From assembly GCA_965237725.1 (NCBI GenBank), contig OZ250151.1, positions 3,782,001 through 3,846,000 on the forward strand: a stretch of DNA of 64,000 nucleotides, in the 5' to 3' direction. The position numbers were made by a program, and so were the translations under genes. The notes beneath the pieces are model-generated. The model worked only from the letters and a program-made list of their open reading frames with translations, did not search any database and was not told the origin of the DNA. Source of the stretch: G965237725 sp965237725 (GTDB taxonomy: Bacteria > Pseudomonadota > Gammaproteobacteria > Arenicellales > Poriferihabitantaceae). Below are positions 24,340 through 34,384 of this stretch, piece after piece; position 1 is the first letter of the stretch, and each line of letters starts with the position of its first letter.

Positions 24340-25347
24340 ATGGCAGATTATGAATTGTTCGAAATAGACAACCTAACGCTCCAAAGTGGGGATACCTGGG
24401 CTGGACCGAAACTGGCCTATAAAACCTACGGCGAGTTAAACTCGGACAAAAATAATGTGGTTTTGATGCCGACTTTTTATACCGGCACCCACATCCGCAA
24501 TGAAGGATTCTTTGGTAGCGGTCGTGCAATCGATCCAGCCCGGCATTTTATCGTCTCGGTGAATTTGTTCGGAAACGGCGTATCCTCCTCGCCGAGCAAT
24601 ACACCCGAACCGTTCGATGGTTCTCGATTTCCGAAAGTAACCCTGTATGACAATATAAATGCCCAGCATCGCCTGTTAACCGAGCAATTTAAAATTGAAA
24701 AAATTGCCCTGGTAACCGGATGGTCAATGGCGGCCTGTCAATCGTTTCAGTGGGGCGCGCAATACCCTGATATGGTTAAGGCAATTTTACCTTTTTGCGG
24801 ATCGGCAAAAACCTCCATTCATAATATGGTTTTTCTGGAAGGGGTCAAAGCGGCATTGCAGGCCGATCAAACTTACAATCATGGAAACTACACTGAACCT
24901 CCGAGAGCTGGCCTGAAAGCGTTCGGCCGGGTTTATGCCGGTTGGGCCTATTCCCAGGCATTTTATCGCCAGGAATTGTTTCGAAATCTGGGTTTTAATA
25001 GTGCTGAAGAATTACTGCTTGATTGGGAAGCAGATCATCTTAACTGGGATGCCAACGATTTATTATGCAAACTGAAATCCTGGCAAAACGGCGATATCAG
25101 TGCCAACGAAATCTACAATGGTGATTTTGAAGCCGCCCTTGCCGGGATAAAAGCCAAAACCATTATCATTAGTTGTGACAATGATTTGTATTTCAGGCCC
25201 ACAGACAATGCACTTGAGGCACGCCACATACCTGATTGCGAACTGCGAATTTATAATTCCCCCTGGGGGCATTGTGTGGCCTCACCGGGCAATGACCCTG
25301 GTTTCATAGCTTTCCTCGATGACGGGATTAATGCGCTACTGAGCTAG
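24340..25347 (+). CDS. MetX-like alpha/beta hydrolase
   Basis: The 335-residue protein has the homoserine-acetyltransferase-like alpha/beta fold. The nucleophile is Ser in TGWSMAACQS, the acid Asp lies in SCDNDLYFRPTD and the His in SPWGHCVASPG. Relatives called homoserine O-acetyltransferase usually read GGSMGG at the elbow. The Trp/Ala/Ala version here is common in MetX-like hydrolases that are not acetyltransferases. The N-terminal segment LAYKTYGELN is shared with the whole family. It has a separate promoter with an operator-like palindrome and stands between the URC cluster and the methylmalonyl-CoA genes. Substrate is unknown. Confidence 0.8.
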   Translation: MADYELFEIDNLTLQSGDTWAGPKLAYKTYGELNSDKNNVVLMPTFYTGTHIRNEGFFGSGRAIDPARHFIVSVNLFGNGVSSSPSNTPEPFDGSRFPKVTLYDNINAQHRLLTEQFKIEKIALVTGWSMAACQSFQWGAQYPDMVKAILPFCGSAKTSIHNMVFLEGVKAALQADQTYNHGNYTEPPRAGLKAFGRVYAGWAYSQAFYRQELFRNLGFNSAEELLLDWEADHLNWDANDLLCKLKSWQNGDISANEIYNGDFEAALAGIKAKTIIISCDNDLYFRPTDNALEARHIPDCELRIYNSPWGHCVASPGNDPGFIAFLDDGINALLS

Positions 25348-25443
25348 TGGTTTCAAACTAGTTTTTGAGTTCCAGATTCGGTTTTAAGATAAACTCATCT
25401 TTAAGATAAACTCATCGGTCATTTAATCTATCATTTTTACTCT

Positions 25444-27612
25444 ATGGGCAAGTCGGAAAAAATGAAATCTGTAGATAATACAAAGTCTGAATCTTTGAGT
25501 GACTGGCAGCGACTTGCTGACCTGGAGCTGAAAGGTAAATCTGCTGAAGATCTGATCTGGCATACACCGGAAGGGATCGAGGTTAAGGCGTTATACACCG
25601 CAGCGGACCTCGACAATATTGCCCATATCAATTCCATACCCGGATTTCCGCCCTATACCCGGGGACCCCGGGCAACCATGTATCCAGGGCGTCCATGGAC
25701 GATCAGACAGTATGCCGGATTTTCTACCGCTGAAGAATCCAATGCATTTTACCGGGCAAATTTGCAAGCGGGCCAGACCGGATTGTCTGTTGCATTCGAT
25801 TTGGCTACCCATCGAGGTTATGACTCGGACCATCCAAGAGTCGAAGGGGATGTAGGAAAAGCTGGGGTTGCCATCGATTCCGTGGAAGATATGAAAATTT
25901 TGTTTGATCAGATTCCACTCGAGCAGATATCGGTTTCCATGACCATGAATGGTGCGGTACTGCCGATTATGGCGATGTTTATTGTCGCCGCTGAGGAGCA
26001 GGGGGTCGAAATGGCCAGCCTGTCGGGAACCCTTCAGAATGATATCCTCAAAGAATTTATGGTCCGCAATACCTATATTTACCCCCCTGGGCCATCCATG
26101 AAGATTGTGGCTGACATCATTTCATATACTGCGGAGAATATGCCCCGGTTTAATCCCATCTCTATTTCTGGTTACCATATGCAGGAGGCAGGTGCGACTA
26201 TCGTGCAGGAGCTTGCCTATACCCTGGCGGATGGCATCGAGTATGTCCGGACAGCCATTGCCAGTGGAATGGAGGTGGATCAATTCGCGCCACGACTTTC
26301 GTTTTTCTTTGCAATTGGCATGAACTTTTTTATGGAAATTGCAAAACTTCGCGCAGCACGAACACTTTGGTCGCAGTTAATGGAGCAGCACTTTTCACCA
26401 AGCAATCCAGCATCGATGTTGTTGCGAACCCATTGTCAAACCTCGGGGGTAAGCCTGACCAGCCGTGATCCCTATAACAACGTTATTCGCACAACTATCG
26501 AAGCAATGGCAGCGGTACTTGGCGGCACCCAGTCATTGCATACCAATTCATTTGACGAAGCCCTGGCCCTGCCTACGGAAAATTCAGCGCGCATCGCGCG
26601 TAACACCCAGTTAGTATTACGTCATGAAACCGGAATAACCAATGTGGTGGACCCCATGGCAGGCTCGTACTATGTTGAAAGCCTGACCAACAGTCTCATT
26701 GTCGAAGCCAAGAAGCTAATCGCTGAGGTTGAGGAAATGGGCGGAATGACTCGGGCCGTAGAAGCAGGGCTGCCTAAACTTCGGATCGAAGAAGCCTCGG
26801 TTATTCGGCAGGCCAGGATTGACCGCGAAGAAGAAATCATTGTTGGGGTTAACCGCTACCAGCGCGAATCGGAGATGGATGTGGATATTCTAGTGGTGGA
26901 CAACGACGTTGTGAGACAGGCTCAGATCGGTCGACTGAACGGTATAAAAAAATCCAGAGATAATGTGGCAGTTGAGATTGCGCTTTCGGAATTACAATCC
27001 ATAGCCCGGTCTGGTGAAGGAAATTTGCTTGAGTGTGCTATTGAAGCGGCCAGGGCGCGGGCCAGTGTCGGTGAAATATCCGATGCCCTCGAGGCGGTAT
27101 ATAATCGTCATCGGGCAGAAATACGATCCGTCGGCGGGGTTTACAGCGCGGCATATGAAGGTGATGAAAATTTTATGATGTTAAAAGATCAAATTGCAGA
27201 TTTCGCGGAAAGTGAAGGGCGTCGGCCGAGAATGCTGGTGGTGAAACTCGGCCAGGATGGCCATGACCGCGGCGCAAAAACCATTGCTACTGCATTCGCC
27301 GATATGGGATTCGATGTCGATATCGGGCCGTTATTTCAAACCCCCCAGGAAGCAGTCAATCAGGCCATGGAAAATGATGTGCATATAATAGGCATATCAT
27401 CCCAGGCCGCCGGGCACCGTACACTGGTACCCGCGGTAATGGCGGCATTACATAAGTCAGATTGCGATGATATTATAGTGATCTGTGGTGGTGTTATTCC
27501 AGTTGATGACTATGATATGTTGTATGCGGCTGGTGTCTCTGCAATTTTTGGGCCCGGAACCCATATTCCCGACGCCGCCGCTAAAATCCTTTCGTTGCTA
27601 AATAAAAAATAA
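25444..27612 (+). CDS. Methylmalonyl-CoA mutase, catalytic and B12-binding domains in one chain
   Basis: The 722-residue protein has the TIM-barrel mutase domain (RGPRATMYPGRPWTIRQYAG, SVSMTMNGAVLP). A C-terminal cobalamin domain follows, with D605-G-H607-D-R-G, the base-off ligand motif. It interconverts (R)-methylmalonyl-CoA and succinyl-CoA with adenosylcobalamin. Length and layout match the large subunit or the homodimeric form. The start could be at 25444 or at the ATG six codons later. It leads a tight run with pccB, pccA, meaB and the epimerase gene, so the whole propionyl-CoA pathway is cotranscribed. Confidence 0.96.
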   Translation: MGKSEKMKSVDNTKSESLSDWQRLADLELKGKSAEDLIWHTPEGIEVKALYTAADLDNIAHINSIPGFPPYTRGPRATMYPGRPWTIRQYAGFSTAEESNAFYRANLQAGQTGLSVAFDLATHRGYDSDHPRVEGDVGKAGVAIDSVEDMKILFDQIPLEQISVSMTMNGAVLPIMAMFIVAAEEQGVEMASLSGTLQNDILKEFMVRNTYIYPPGPSMKIVADIISYTAENMPRFNPISISGYHMQEAGATIVQELAYTLADGIEYVRTAIASGMEVDQFAPRLSFFFAIGMNFFMEIAKLRAARTLWSQLMEQHFSPSNPASMLLRTHCQTSGVSLTSRDPYNNVIRTTIEAMAAVLGGTQSLHTNSFDEALALPTENSARIARNTQLVLRHETGITNVVDPMAGSYYVESLTNSLIVEAKKLIAEVEEMGGMTRAVEAGLPKLRIEEASVIRQARIDREEEIIVGVNRYQRESEMDVDILVVDNDVVRQAQIGRLNGIKKSRDNVAVEIALSELQSIARSGEGNLLECAIEAARARASVGEISDALEAVYNRHRAEIRSVGGVYSAAYEGDENFMMLKDQIADFAESEGRRPRMLVVKLGQDGHDRGAKTIATAFADMGFDVDIGPLFQTPQEAVNQAMENDVHIIGISSQAAGHRTLVPAVMAALHKSDCDDIIVICGGVIPVDDYDMLYAAGVSAIFGPGTHIPDAAAKILSLLNKK

Positions 27613-27646
27613 ATCCAAGTTGAATTAGTCAAATAACAGAAACCCC

Positions 27647-29179
27647 ATGCATGAAATAATAGAAGAACTGGAGTCGAAGCGTGAGCGTGCCAAACAGGGT
27701 GGCGGTAAAAAACGCATCAAAGCTCAGCATGCCAAAGGCAAACTCACGGCAAGAGAACGAATCGAAGTCCTGCTCGATGAAGATAGTTTTGAAGAATGGG
27801 ATATATTTGTAGAACACCGCTGCACTGATTTTGGCATGCAGGACAAGGCCATTCCGGGGGATGGTGTTGTCATCGGCTATGGCACGATTAATGGTCGTTT
27901 AGTGTTTATATACAGTCAGGACTTTACTGTTTTCGGAGGATCACTTTCCGAAGCCCACGCTGAAAAGATTTGCAAGGTGATGGATCATGCCGTGAAAGTT
28001 GGCGCACCCGTAATTGGCATCAGCGATTCAGGCGGTGCGCGAATTCAGGAAGGGGTCGCCTCTCTAGGTGGTTATGCAGAAGTTTTTCAGCGCAATGTCT
28101 CCGCTTCCGGCGTTATTCCCCAAATTTCACTGATTATGGGCCCCTGTGCGGGCGGTGCGGTTTATTCCCCGGCAATCACTGATTTTATTTTTATGGTCGA
28201 GGATAGTTCTTATATGTTTGTCACCGGACCGGATGTGGTTAAAACCGTGACCCACGAAGAGGTAACTGCTGAAGATTTGGGCGGCGCAACCACCCACACC
28301 ACCCGTTCAGGCGTGGCCGATCTGGCATTCGAAAATGATGTGCAAGCGCTGCTAATGACCCGGCGATTTTTTAATTTCTTACCGTCCAACAACACAGCAG
28401 GGCGACCCTATCGTCCCACTTCAGACTTTCAAAGTCGTGAAGAAAAATCCCTGGATACCTTGATTCCGGATAATCCAAATCAACCCTATGATATTAAAGA
28501 GCTAATTGTCAAAGTAATCGATGAAGGCGATTTTTTCGAACTACAACCCAATTATGCAAAAAATATCGTTATCGGATTTTCGAGGATGGAAGGAAAGACA
28601 GTTGGCATCGTCGCCAATCAGCCTATGGTGCTTGCAGGTTGTCTGGATATTAATGCGTCAATCAAGGCGGCGCGATTTGTACGGTTTTGTGATGCATTTA
28701 GTATTCCCATTGTGACATTTGTGGATGTCCCTGGGTTTATGCCCGGCACGTCCCAGGAATACGGCGGCATAATCAAGCACGGTGCAAAACTGCTTTTTGC
28801 CTATGCGGAGTGTACCGTTCCCAAAGTCACGGTTATAACCCGAAAAGCCTATGGCGGCGCTTACGATGTGATGGCGTCGAAACACTTGCGCGGGGATGTC
28901 AATTTGGCCTGGCCCAGTGCAGAAATTGCAGTAATGGGTCCTAAAGGCGCAGTGGAAATAATATTTCGTGAGGATGCCAAAAACCCGGAGAAGCTGGAGC
29001 AACGCACCGAAGAATACCGCAAAAAATTTGCCACCCCTTTTGTTGCAGGCAGGAGGGGGTATATCGATGATGTCATTTTCCCCAGAAATACACGCAAGCG
29101 AATTTGTCGGTCTTTGGCGATGCTAGAAAAAAAGGACTTAAAAAATCCCTGGAAGAAACACGGTAATATGCCTTTGTAA
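27647..29179 (+). CDS. pccB: Propionyl-CoA carboxylase beta chain
   Basis: The 510-residue carboxyltransferase has the two crotonase-like halves of acyl-CoA carboxylase beta subunits. FSQDFTVFGGSLSE-like segment YSQDFTVFGGSLSEAHA, GGARIQEGVASLGGY and MGPCAGGAVYSPA are in the first half, with VDVPGFMPGTSQE and AYGGAYDVMASKHLRGD in the second. It transfers the carboxyl group from biotin to propionyl-CoA to give methylmalonyl-CoA. It starts 34 bp after the mutase gene and precedes the biotin-carrying alpha chain by 43 bp. Acetyl-CoA or methylcrotonyl-CoA specificity is less likely given the neighbours. Confidence 0.93.
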   Translation: MHEIIEELESKRERAKQGGGKKRIKAQHAKGKLTARERIEVLLDEDSFEEWDIFVEHRCTDFGMQDKAIPGDGVVIGYGTINGRLVFIYSQDFTVFGGSLSEAHAEKICKVMDHAVKVGAPVIGISDSGGARIQEGVASLGGYAEVFQRNVSASGVIPQISLIMGPCAGGAVYSPAITDFIFMVEDSSYMFVTGPDVVKTVTHEEVTAEDLGGATTHTTRSGVADLAFENDVQALLMTRRFFNFLPSNNTAGRPYRPTSDFQSREEKSLDTLIPDNPNQPYDIKELIVKVIDEGDFFELQPNYAKNIVIGFSRMEGKTVGIVANQPMVLAGCLDINASIKAARFVRFCDAFSIPIVTFVDVPGFMPGTSQEYGGIIKHGAKLLFAYAECTVPKVTVITRKAYGGAYDVMASKHLRGDVNLAWPSAEIAVMGPKGAVEIIFREDAKNPEKLEQRTEEYRKKFATPFVAGRRGYIDDVIFPRNTRKRICRSLAMLEKKDLKNPWKKHGNMPL

Positions 29180-29222
29180 TCCGAGCCACCCCATAACAAA
29201 AACTTAATTCGAAAATCTGACG

Positions 29223-31214
29223 GTGTTTAAAAAAATACTAATTGCCAATCGCGGAGAAATTGCTTGTCGAATTATAAAATCGGCGAAGAAAATGGGTATC
29301 AAGACTGTTGCGGTGTATTCCGAAGCGGACCGGGATGCGAAACATGTTGCGGAATCGGATGAAGCGGTTCTTATCGGACCTGCCATTGCAGCTGAAAGTT
29401 ACCTGGTGGCAGAAAAGATTATTCAGGCCTGTAAGGACACCGGTGCTGAGGCGGTGCATCCGGGATACGGGTTCTTGTCAGAAAATACCGGTTTTGCAAA
29501 GAAGCTGGATAAGGCAGGGATTGTATTTATTGGGCCGGGGGCCAGGGCAATAAAAGCCATGGGGGATAAAATTACCTCCAAATTACTTGCAGACAAGGCG
29601 GGTGTAAATACCATTCCCGGGCATACCGAAGTTGTTCCCAGCGCAAAAAAAGCGGTCTCCATTGCTGAGAAAATTGGTTACCCGGTGATGATCAAAGCCA
29701 GCGCCGGCGGCGGTGGCAAGGGAATGCGCGTAGCCTATAACAAAGACGAATGTCTAGATGGATTTGATCGCGCGACCAGCGAAGCGGAATCCAGTTTTGG
29801 TGACGGGCGAATTTTCATCGAAAAATATATTGAACAACCCCGTCATATCGAAATCCAGATTATTGCAGATAGTCACGGCAATATAATCACTTTAAATGAA
29901 AGGGAATGTTCTATTCAACGTCGACATCAAAAAGTAATCGAAGAAGCGCCGTCGCCATTTATAGATGACAAAACCCGACAGGCAATGAGCGAACAATCTG
30001 TAGCTTTGGCGAAGGCGGTTGATTATAAATCCGCGGGCACTATTGAGTTTATTGTTGACTCGAAACGAAATTTCTATTTCCTGGAAATGAATACCCGGTT
30101 ACAGGTTGAACATCCGGTGACTGAATACATTACTGGCCTGGATATGGTTGAATTAATGATCCGCGTTGCATGGGGTGAAAAATTATCTTTTGGGCAGGAT
30201 GAAATCGGGATTAATGGCTGGGCCATGGAATCAAGATTATATGCGGAGAATCCCTATCGAAATTTCCTGCCTTCCACAGGACGATTGACAAAATATCAAC
30301 CACCGGTTGAGAGCGAGAGTGTGCGTGTGGACACTGGAGTAGAAGAAGGTTCACAAATCTCTATGTTTTACGATCCGATGATTGCAAAACTGATTACCTG
30401 GGGAAGAACCCGGGAACTGGCTATTGATAATATGAAAGCGGCTCTGGATCAGTATTACATAAGAGGTGTGGACACCAATCTGCCGTTTGTTACCGACATC
30501 ATGAACCATCCGAAATTTGTCAGCGGTGAGATTTCAACCAGTTTTATTGCTGAAGAATATCCTGATGGATTTTTCCCGTCTGAACCCGATGAAAAAAATT
30601 TGGCCGTTTTAGTATGTGTTATGACATCGGTTCATTGCAGGCTATCCGCAAGGGCAGCAACGGTATCAAAACAAATTCCGGGCTATGGCAGAAACATTGG
30701 ATCTGACTGGGTTGTGGTGGTCGATCGAAAAAACTATCACACCCGTGTAGAAGGTCGGGATGGGCGTTGGACGGTGGAGTTTGATGGGCAGGTATATAGC
30801 GTCGAAGATGAATGGATACCGACCATGAATGTTTTTTCTGGCAAGGTAAACGGGCAAGATATTTATCTGCAGATTGAAAAAAATGGTTATGGATATGATG
30901 TATGTCAGTCGGGTAACTCGAAAACTATAAATGTATTAACCCAGGGTACCGCTGAGTTGAACAACCTGATGCCGGAAAAAATGGGTGTGGATTTGTCTCA
31001 ATTCTTGTTGTCACCGATGCCAGGAATGCTAGTGTCGCTCAATGTGACGCCAGGCCAGGAAGTGAAAGCCGGGGAAGAGCTGGCGGTCATTGAAGCTATG
31101 AAAATGGAAAATTCCTTGCGTGCTGAAACCGATGGCATCGTTAAAAATGTGCTTGTTGAAGCTGGCGTAATTTTAGAGGTTGATCAGGCGATTCTAGAAT
31201 TTGAATCAGATTAA
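29223..31214 (+). CDS. pccA: Propionyl-CoA carboxylase alpha chain (biotin carboxylase and biotin carrier)
   Basis: The protein starts with GTG and has 663 residues. The biotin carboxylase domain fills residues 1 to ~445 (KILIANRGEIACRI, HPGYGFLSEN, the ATP loop KASAGGGGKGMR, EMNTRLQVEHPVTE). A linker domain for the beta chain follows. The C-terminal biotinyl domain carries the modified Lys627 in EAMKMENSL. With PccB it makes (S)-methylmalonyl-CoA using ATP and bicarbonate. The order mutase-pccB-pccA-meaB-epimerase supports propionyl-CoA as substrate. A linker region near residue 470 with VLVCVMTSVHCRLS looks slightly unusual but the frame is intact. Confidence 0.93.
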   Translation: MFKKILIANRGEIACRIIKSAKKMGIKTVAVYSEADRDAKHVAESDEAVLIGPAIAAESYLVAEKIIQACKDTGAEAVHPGYGFLSENTGFAKKLDKAGIVFIGPGARAIKAMGDKITSKLLADKAGVNTIPGHTEVVPSAKKAVSIAEKIGYPVMIKASAGGGGKGMRVAYNKDECLDGFDRATSEAESSFGDGRIFIEKYIEQPRHIEIQIIADSHGNIITLNERECSIQRRHQKVIEEAPSPFIDDKTRQAMSEQSVALAKAVDYKSAGTIEFIVDSKRNFYFLEMNTRLQVEHPVTEYITGLDMVELMIRVAWGEKLSFGQDEIGINGWAMESRLYAENPYRNFLPSTGRLTKYQPPVESESVRVDTGVEEGSQISMFYDPMIAKLITWGRTRELAIDNMKAALDQYYIRGVDTNLPFVTDIMNHPKFVSGEISTSFIAEEYPDGFFPSEPDEKNLAVLVCVMTSVHCRLSARAATVSKQIPGYGRNIGSDWVVVVDRKNYHTRVEGRDGRWTVEFDGQVYSVEDEWIPTMNVFSGKVNGQDIYLQIEKNGYGYDVCQSGNSKTINVLTQGTAELNNLMPEKMGVDLSQFLLSPMPGMLVSLNVTPGQEVKAGEELAVIEAMKMENSLRAETDGIVKNVLVEAGVILEVDQAILEFESD

Positions 31215-31234
31215 AATTTTGCCCTATCAAATAA

Positions 31235-32221
31235 ATGGTCAGAATTGACGATCTTAGATCAGGCGACAGGCGGACCCTGGCACGATCTATAACTTTGTTG
31301 GAGTCTACCCGCCAGGACCACCAAACTGAGTCGGAAAAACTAATTCAGACGGTAATCCCCTATAGTGGAAATTCTTTAAGGATTGGCTTGACCGGCGTTC
31401 CGGGTGTTGGTAAATCCACATTGATTGAAACCTTGGGCAATCACGTCATTGAGCTTGGTCATAAAATTGCCGTGTTGGCGGTGGATCCCAGTTCTACACT
31501 AAGCGGTGGATCCATCCTGGGAGACAAAACCCGGATGCCGTCTTTGTCTGTTAATAAGAATGCATTTATCCGACCGACCCCCGCGGGGGAAACCCAGGGT
31601 GGCGTTGCCCGGAGAACGCGAGAATCCATAATTTTGTGCGAAGCAGCGGGATTTGATGTAATCGTTGTCGAAACTGTTGGTGTCGGCCAGTCGGAAACTC
31701 TGGTGAGTGAAATGACGGATATCTTCTTGTTAATGTTGCTGCCTGGGGGAGGTGATGAACTTCAAGGTATTAAACGAGGAATTATGGAACTCGCGGACAT
31801 GGTTGTTGTTAACAAGGCGGATGGCGACCAATTATCAAAGGCGAAATTATCTGCTGCCGATATCCAACAGGCATTGCGGTTAATTAAACCCCGGCACCAG
31901 GGCTGGCGAGTTCCGGTAATTACCAGCTCTGCTACAGAACGTATTAATATTGTTGAAATCTGGGACGAGGTCAAAAAGCTCAAGACAACCCTGGACGCTC
32001 AAGACAGCTTTTACCTGAACCGGCAGATGCAATCCAGGAACTGGTTATGGACGGAAACAAAAGAACTATTATTAAGTCAATTAAAAAATGATTCGAAGAT
32101 CAAAAGTTTGTTCCCCGATTTACAGGAAGACGTTGTAAAAAATGAAATCTCACCAACTAAAGCAGCGCGGGTTTTGGTAGATCAGTTTTTAAAAACCGTA
32201 GGAAACAGTAAATCAAAATAA
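31235..32221 (+). CDS. meaB: MeaB/ArgK-type G-protein chaperone of methylmalonyl-CoA mutase
   Basis: The 328-residue P-loop GTPase has Walker A GVPGVGKSTLIETLG near residue 55. VETVGVGQSE is the metal-binding/switch segment and VVNKADGD the base-recognition motif (NKAD). MeaB loads adenosylcobalamin into the mutase and protects it from inactivation. The gene sits 20 bp after pccA and five bases before the epimerase gene, completing the cofactor side of the pathway. The C-terminal ~80 residues hold the usual dimerisation arm. Confidence 0.95.
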   Translation: MVRIDDLRSGDRRTLARSITLLESTRQDHQTESEKLIQTVIPYSGNSLRIGLTGVPGVGKSTLIETLGNHVIELGHKIAVLAVDPSSTLSGGSILGDKTRMPSLSVNKNAFIRPTPAGETQGGVARRTRESIILCEAAGFDVIVVETVGVGQSETLVSEMTDIFLLMLLPGGGDELQGIKRGIMELADMVVVNKADGDQLSKAKLSAADIQQALRLIKPRHQGWRVPVITSSATERINIVEIWDEVKKLKTTLDAQDSFYLNRQMQSRNWLWTETKELLLSQLKNDSKIKSLFPDLQEDVVKNEISPTKAARVLVDQFLKTVGNSKSK

Positions 32222-32225
32222 TATT

Positions 32226-32630
32226 ATGATCGGAAAATTAAATCATGTGGCAATTGTGGTTCCCGATATTGATTCAGCAAGAATACAATACCGTGACACT
32301 TTTGGCGCTGATGTTTCGGAAAAAGTGGATTTGCCCGAGCATGGTGTTACGACGGTATTTGTGAACCTGCCAAATACCAAAATCGAATTACTGCATCCAT
32401 TGAATGACCAATCGCCTATTGCAAAATTTCTTAAGAAAAACCCCGATGGCGGGTTGCACCATTTGTGTTATGAAGTAGATGATATTGAGTTGGCCGGGAA
32501 AAAACTTGAAAATGCAGGAATGCGTATTTTGGGCGATGGTAAAGCAAAAATAGGGGCTCATGGAAAACCAGTGCTATTTCTGCATCCAAAAGATACAAAT
32601 GGTACATTGATTGAACTGGAACAGGTGTAA
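32226..32630 (+). CDS. mce: Methylmalonyl-CoA epimerase
   Basis: The 134-residue VOC-fold protein begins KLNHVAIVVPDIDSA and contains GLHHLCYEVDDIE, with the metal-binding His residues of the epimerase family. The C-terminal FLHPKDTNGTLIELEQ supplies the conserved glutamate. It converts (S)- to (R)-methylmalonyl-CoA between the carboxylase and the mutase. With it the window contains a full propionyl-CoA to succinyl-CoA route. Length is normal. Confidence 0.94.
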   Translation: MIGKLNHVAIVVPDIDSARIQYRDTFGADVSEKVDLPEHGVTTVFVNLPNTKIELLHPLNDQSPIAKFLKKNPDGGLHHLCYEVDDIELAGKKLENAGMRILGDGKAKIGAHGKPVLFLHPKDTNGTLIELEQV

Positions 32631-32659
32631 GCAAGTTCGAAAAGGGTAGGAAATTAGAC

Positions 32660-33388
32660 GTGACAGAAAAGGATAAAGTTTTTGCAGATAAAAAACCCCA
32701 CATCGTTGATTTCAAATTCGATGAAACAGTGAGCCGTGTCTTCCCAGACATGATTCGACGATCTGTTCCGAGCTACGAGTCAATCATCGAATTAACCGGT
32801 TCCATTGCTGAGAAGTACGCTCAACCACAGTCCAGTATCTATGATCTGGGGTGTTCCTTAGGCGCGTCGACGTTATCCATGTTCGCCAGAGAGCAATACG
32901 ATTCTTTATGTTATTACTGCGTAGATAATTCTCCGGAAATGTTAAGTCGTTGCCAGGAGAATTTGAAATTTCAGATTCCGGATCAAAGACTGAATTTGAC
33001 AATAGGTAATGTTGAAGACTGTGTTGTAGAAAATGCCAGTGTAGTAGTGATGAATTTCACCCTGCAATTTGTTGAGCCAGCACTTAGGCAGGGCGTACTC
33101 GATAATATATTCAATGGTATGCGCAACGGGGGTGCATTTGTATTGTCCGAAAAAATTGATTTTGAAAATGAAAAACAATCAAAGCTGATGAACTCCTTGC
33201 ACGAGCAGTTTAAAATATCCAATGGGTACAGCGAACTTGAAATTAGTCAAAAACGATCAGCCCTGGAAAATGTGATGGTGCTTGATAGCGAACAAAAACA
33301 TTTTCAGCGGCTAAATAAGGCGGGATTTAGTGCTGCATCCAAATGGTTTCAGTGCGTTAATTTTGCCTCATTCATAGGAATCAAGTAG
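32660..33388 (+). CDS. cmoA: Carboxy-S-adenosyl-L-methionine synthase
   Basis: This 242-residue class I methyltransferase-like protein has the SAM loop IYDLGCSLGASTLSM and the CmoA-specific N-terminal segment FDETVSRVFPDMIRRSVPSY. VVMNFTLQFV is the usual motif IV. CmoA makes carboxy-SAM from SAM and prephenate. The next gene uses that product to modify wobble uridine-34 of tRNAs. The start could be the annotated GTG at 32660. It begins 30 bp after the epimerase gene; a functional link to propionate metabolism is not expected. Confidence 0.95.
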   Translation: MTEKDKVFADKKPHIVDFKFDETVSRVFPDMIRRSVPSYESIIELTGSIAEKYAQPQSSIYDLGCSLGASTLSMFAREQYDSLCYYCVDNSPEMLSRCQENLKFQIPDQRLNLTIGNVEDCVVENASVVVMNFTLQFVEPALRQGVLDNIFNGMRNGGAFVLSEKIDFENEKQSKLMNSLHEQFKISNGYSELEISQKRSALENVMVLDSEQKHFQRLNKAGFSAASKWFQCVNFASFIGIK

Positions 33389-34371
33389 TGTTCAGCGAGG
33401 AGTTGATTCGCTCTCAGTTAATTGATTCGCCGCTGGAAAATGTTTCCCAAGATTTCATCCAAGCAACCAACAGAGTTATGTCACAGCGGCGACACGGAGA
33501 TCTCGATCAGTGGATTAGCCTGATTGAATCTCTACCCGAAACTAGTCCTTCAGTTGTACAGCTCGATCAGGGGTGTATTGAAATTGGCAGTCAAAAAGAC
33601 GTCAATTCTAGAACCAGGGAAACTATAAAAGCGTCGCTGATGTCACTTGCTCCCTGGCGTAAGGGCCCATTCAGTTTATTTGGGATTGACATCGATGCTG
33701 AATGGCGTTCGGATTTAAAGTGGGCGAGGCTGAATGAACATATCACGTCGTTACAGGATCGGTGCGTTCTCGACGTCGGTTGTGGAAATGGCTACTACAT
33801 CGCAAGAATGCTGGGTGCGGGTGCCGAATTTGTCTTAGGCATCGAACCGACACAGTTATTTGTTGTTCAGTTTTATGCCTTGCAGAAATATCTCTCCAAT
33901 TCAGCGGCAATGATTCTCCCGCTTCGTTGCGAAGAACTGCCATTGGACGCTCTGGAAAATCAGGGTATCGGATTTGATACGGTATTTTCGATGGGTATTT
34001 TGTATCACCGCAAACAACCAGAAATACACCTTGAAGAACTTTATCGCGCTTTGCGACCAGGTGGAGAAGTTGTTGTAGAAACATTAGTTATGGAAGATGA
34101 ATACGACAATCTGGTACCCGATTCAACGTATGCAAAAATGAGGAATGTCTGGTTGATACCGACAACAAACAATCTAATTGAAATGTTAGCAAAGGTGGGA
34201 TTTCATAACATCGTAAACACAGACATTAGCGCGACGACATTAAACGAACAACGCAAAACCGAGTGGATGAAGTTTGAGTCATTGGCTGATTTCCTTGACA
34301 AAGACGATCGAGCAAAAACTATTGAAGGTTATCCGGCGCCACAAAGAGTAATAGTTGTTGCTACCAAATAA
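33388..34371 (+). CDS. cmoB: tRNA U34 carboxymethyltransferase
   Basis: The GTG start shares its first base with the cmoA stop (TAGTG), so the pair is translationally coupled. The 327-residue protein has a ~100-residue N-terminal domain and a SAM-type domain with VLDVGCGNGYY near residue 127. The CmoB-specific APWRKGPFSLFGI and FSMGILYHRK motifs are present. It transfers the carboxymethyl group from carboxy-SAM to 5-hydroxyuridine-34, giving cmo5U. The gene is convergent with the 34385 gene, with only 13 bp between stops. Confidence 0.96.
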   Translation: MFSEELIRSQLIDSPLENVSQDFIQATNRVMSQRRHGDLDQWISLIESLPETSPSVVQLDQGCIEIGSQKDVNSRTRETIKASLMSLAPWRKGPFSLFGIDIDAEWRSDLKWARLNEHITSLQDRCVLDVGCGNGYYIARMLGAGAEFVLGIEPTQLFVVQFYALQKYLSNSAAMILPLRCEELPLDALENQGIGFDTVFSMGILYHRKQPEIHLEELYRALRPGGEVVVETLVMEDEYDNLVPDSTYAKMRNVWLIPTTNNLIEMLAKVGFHNIVNTDISATTLNEQRKTEWMKFESLADFLDKDDRAKTIEGYPAPQRVIVVATK

Positions 34372-34384
34372 TTAACAATCTGGT

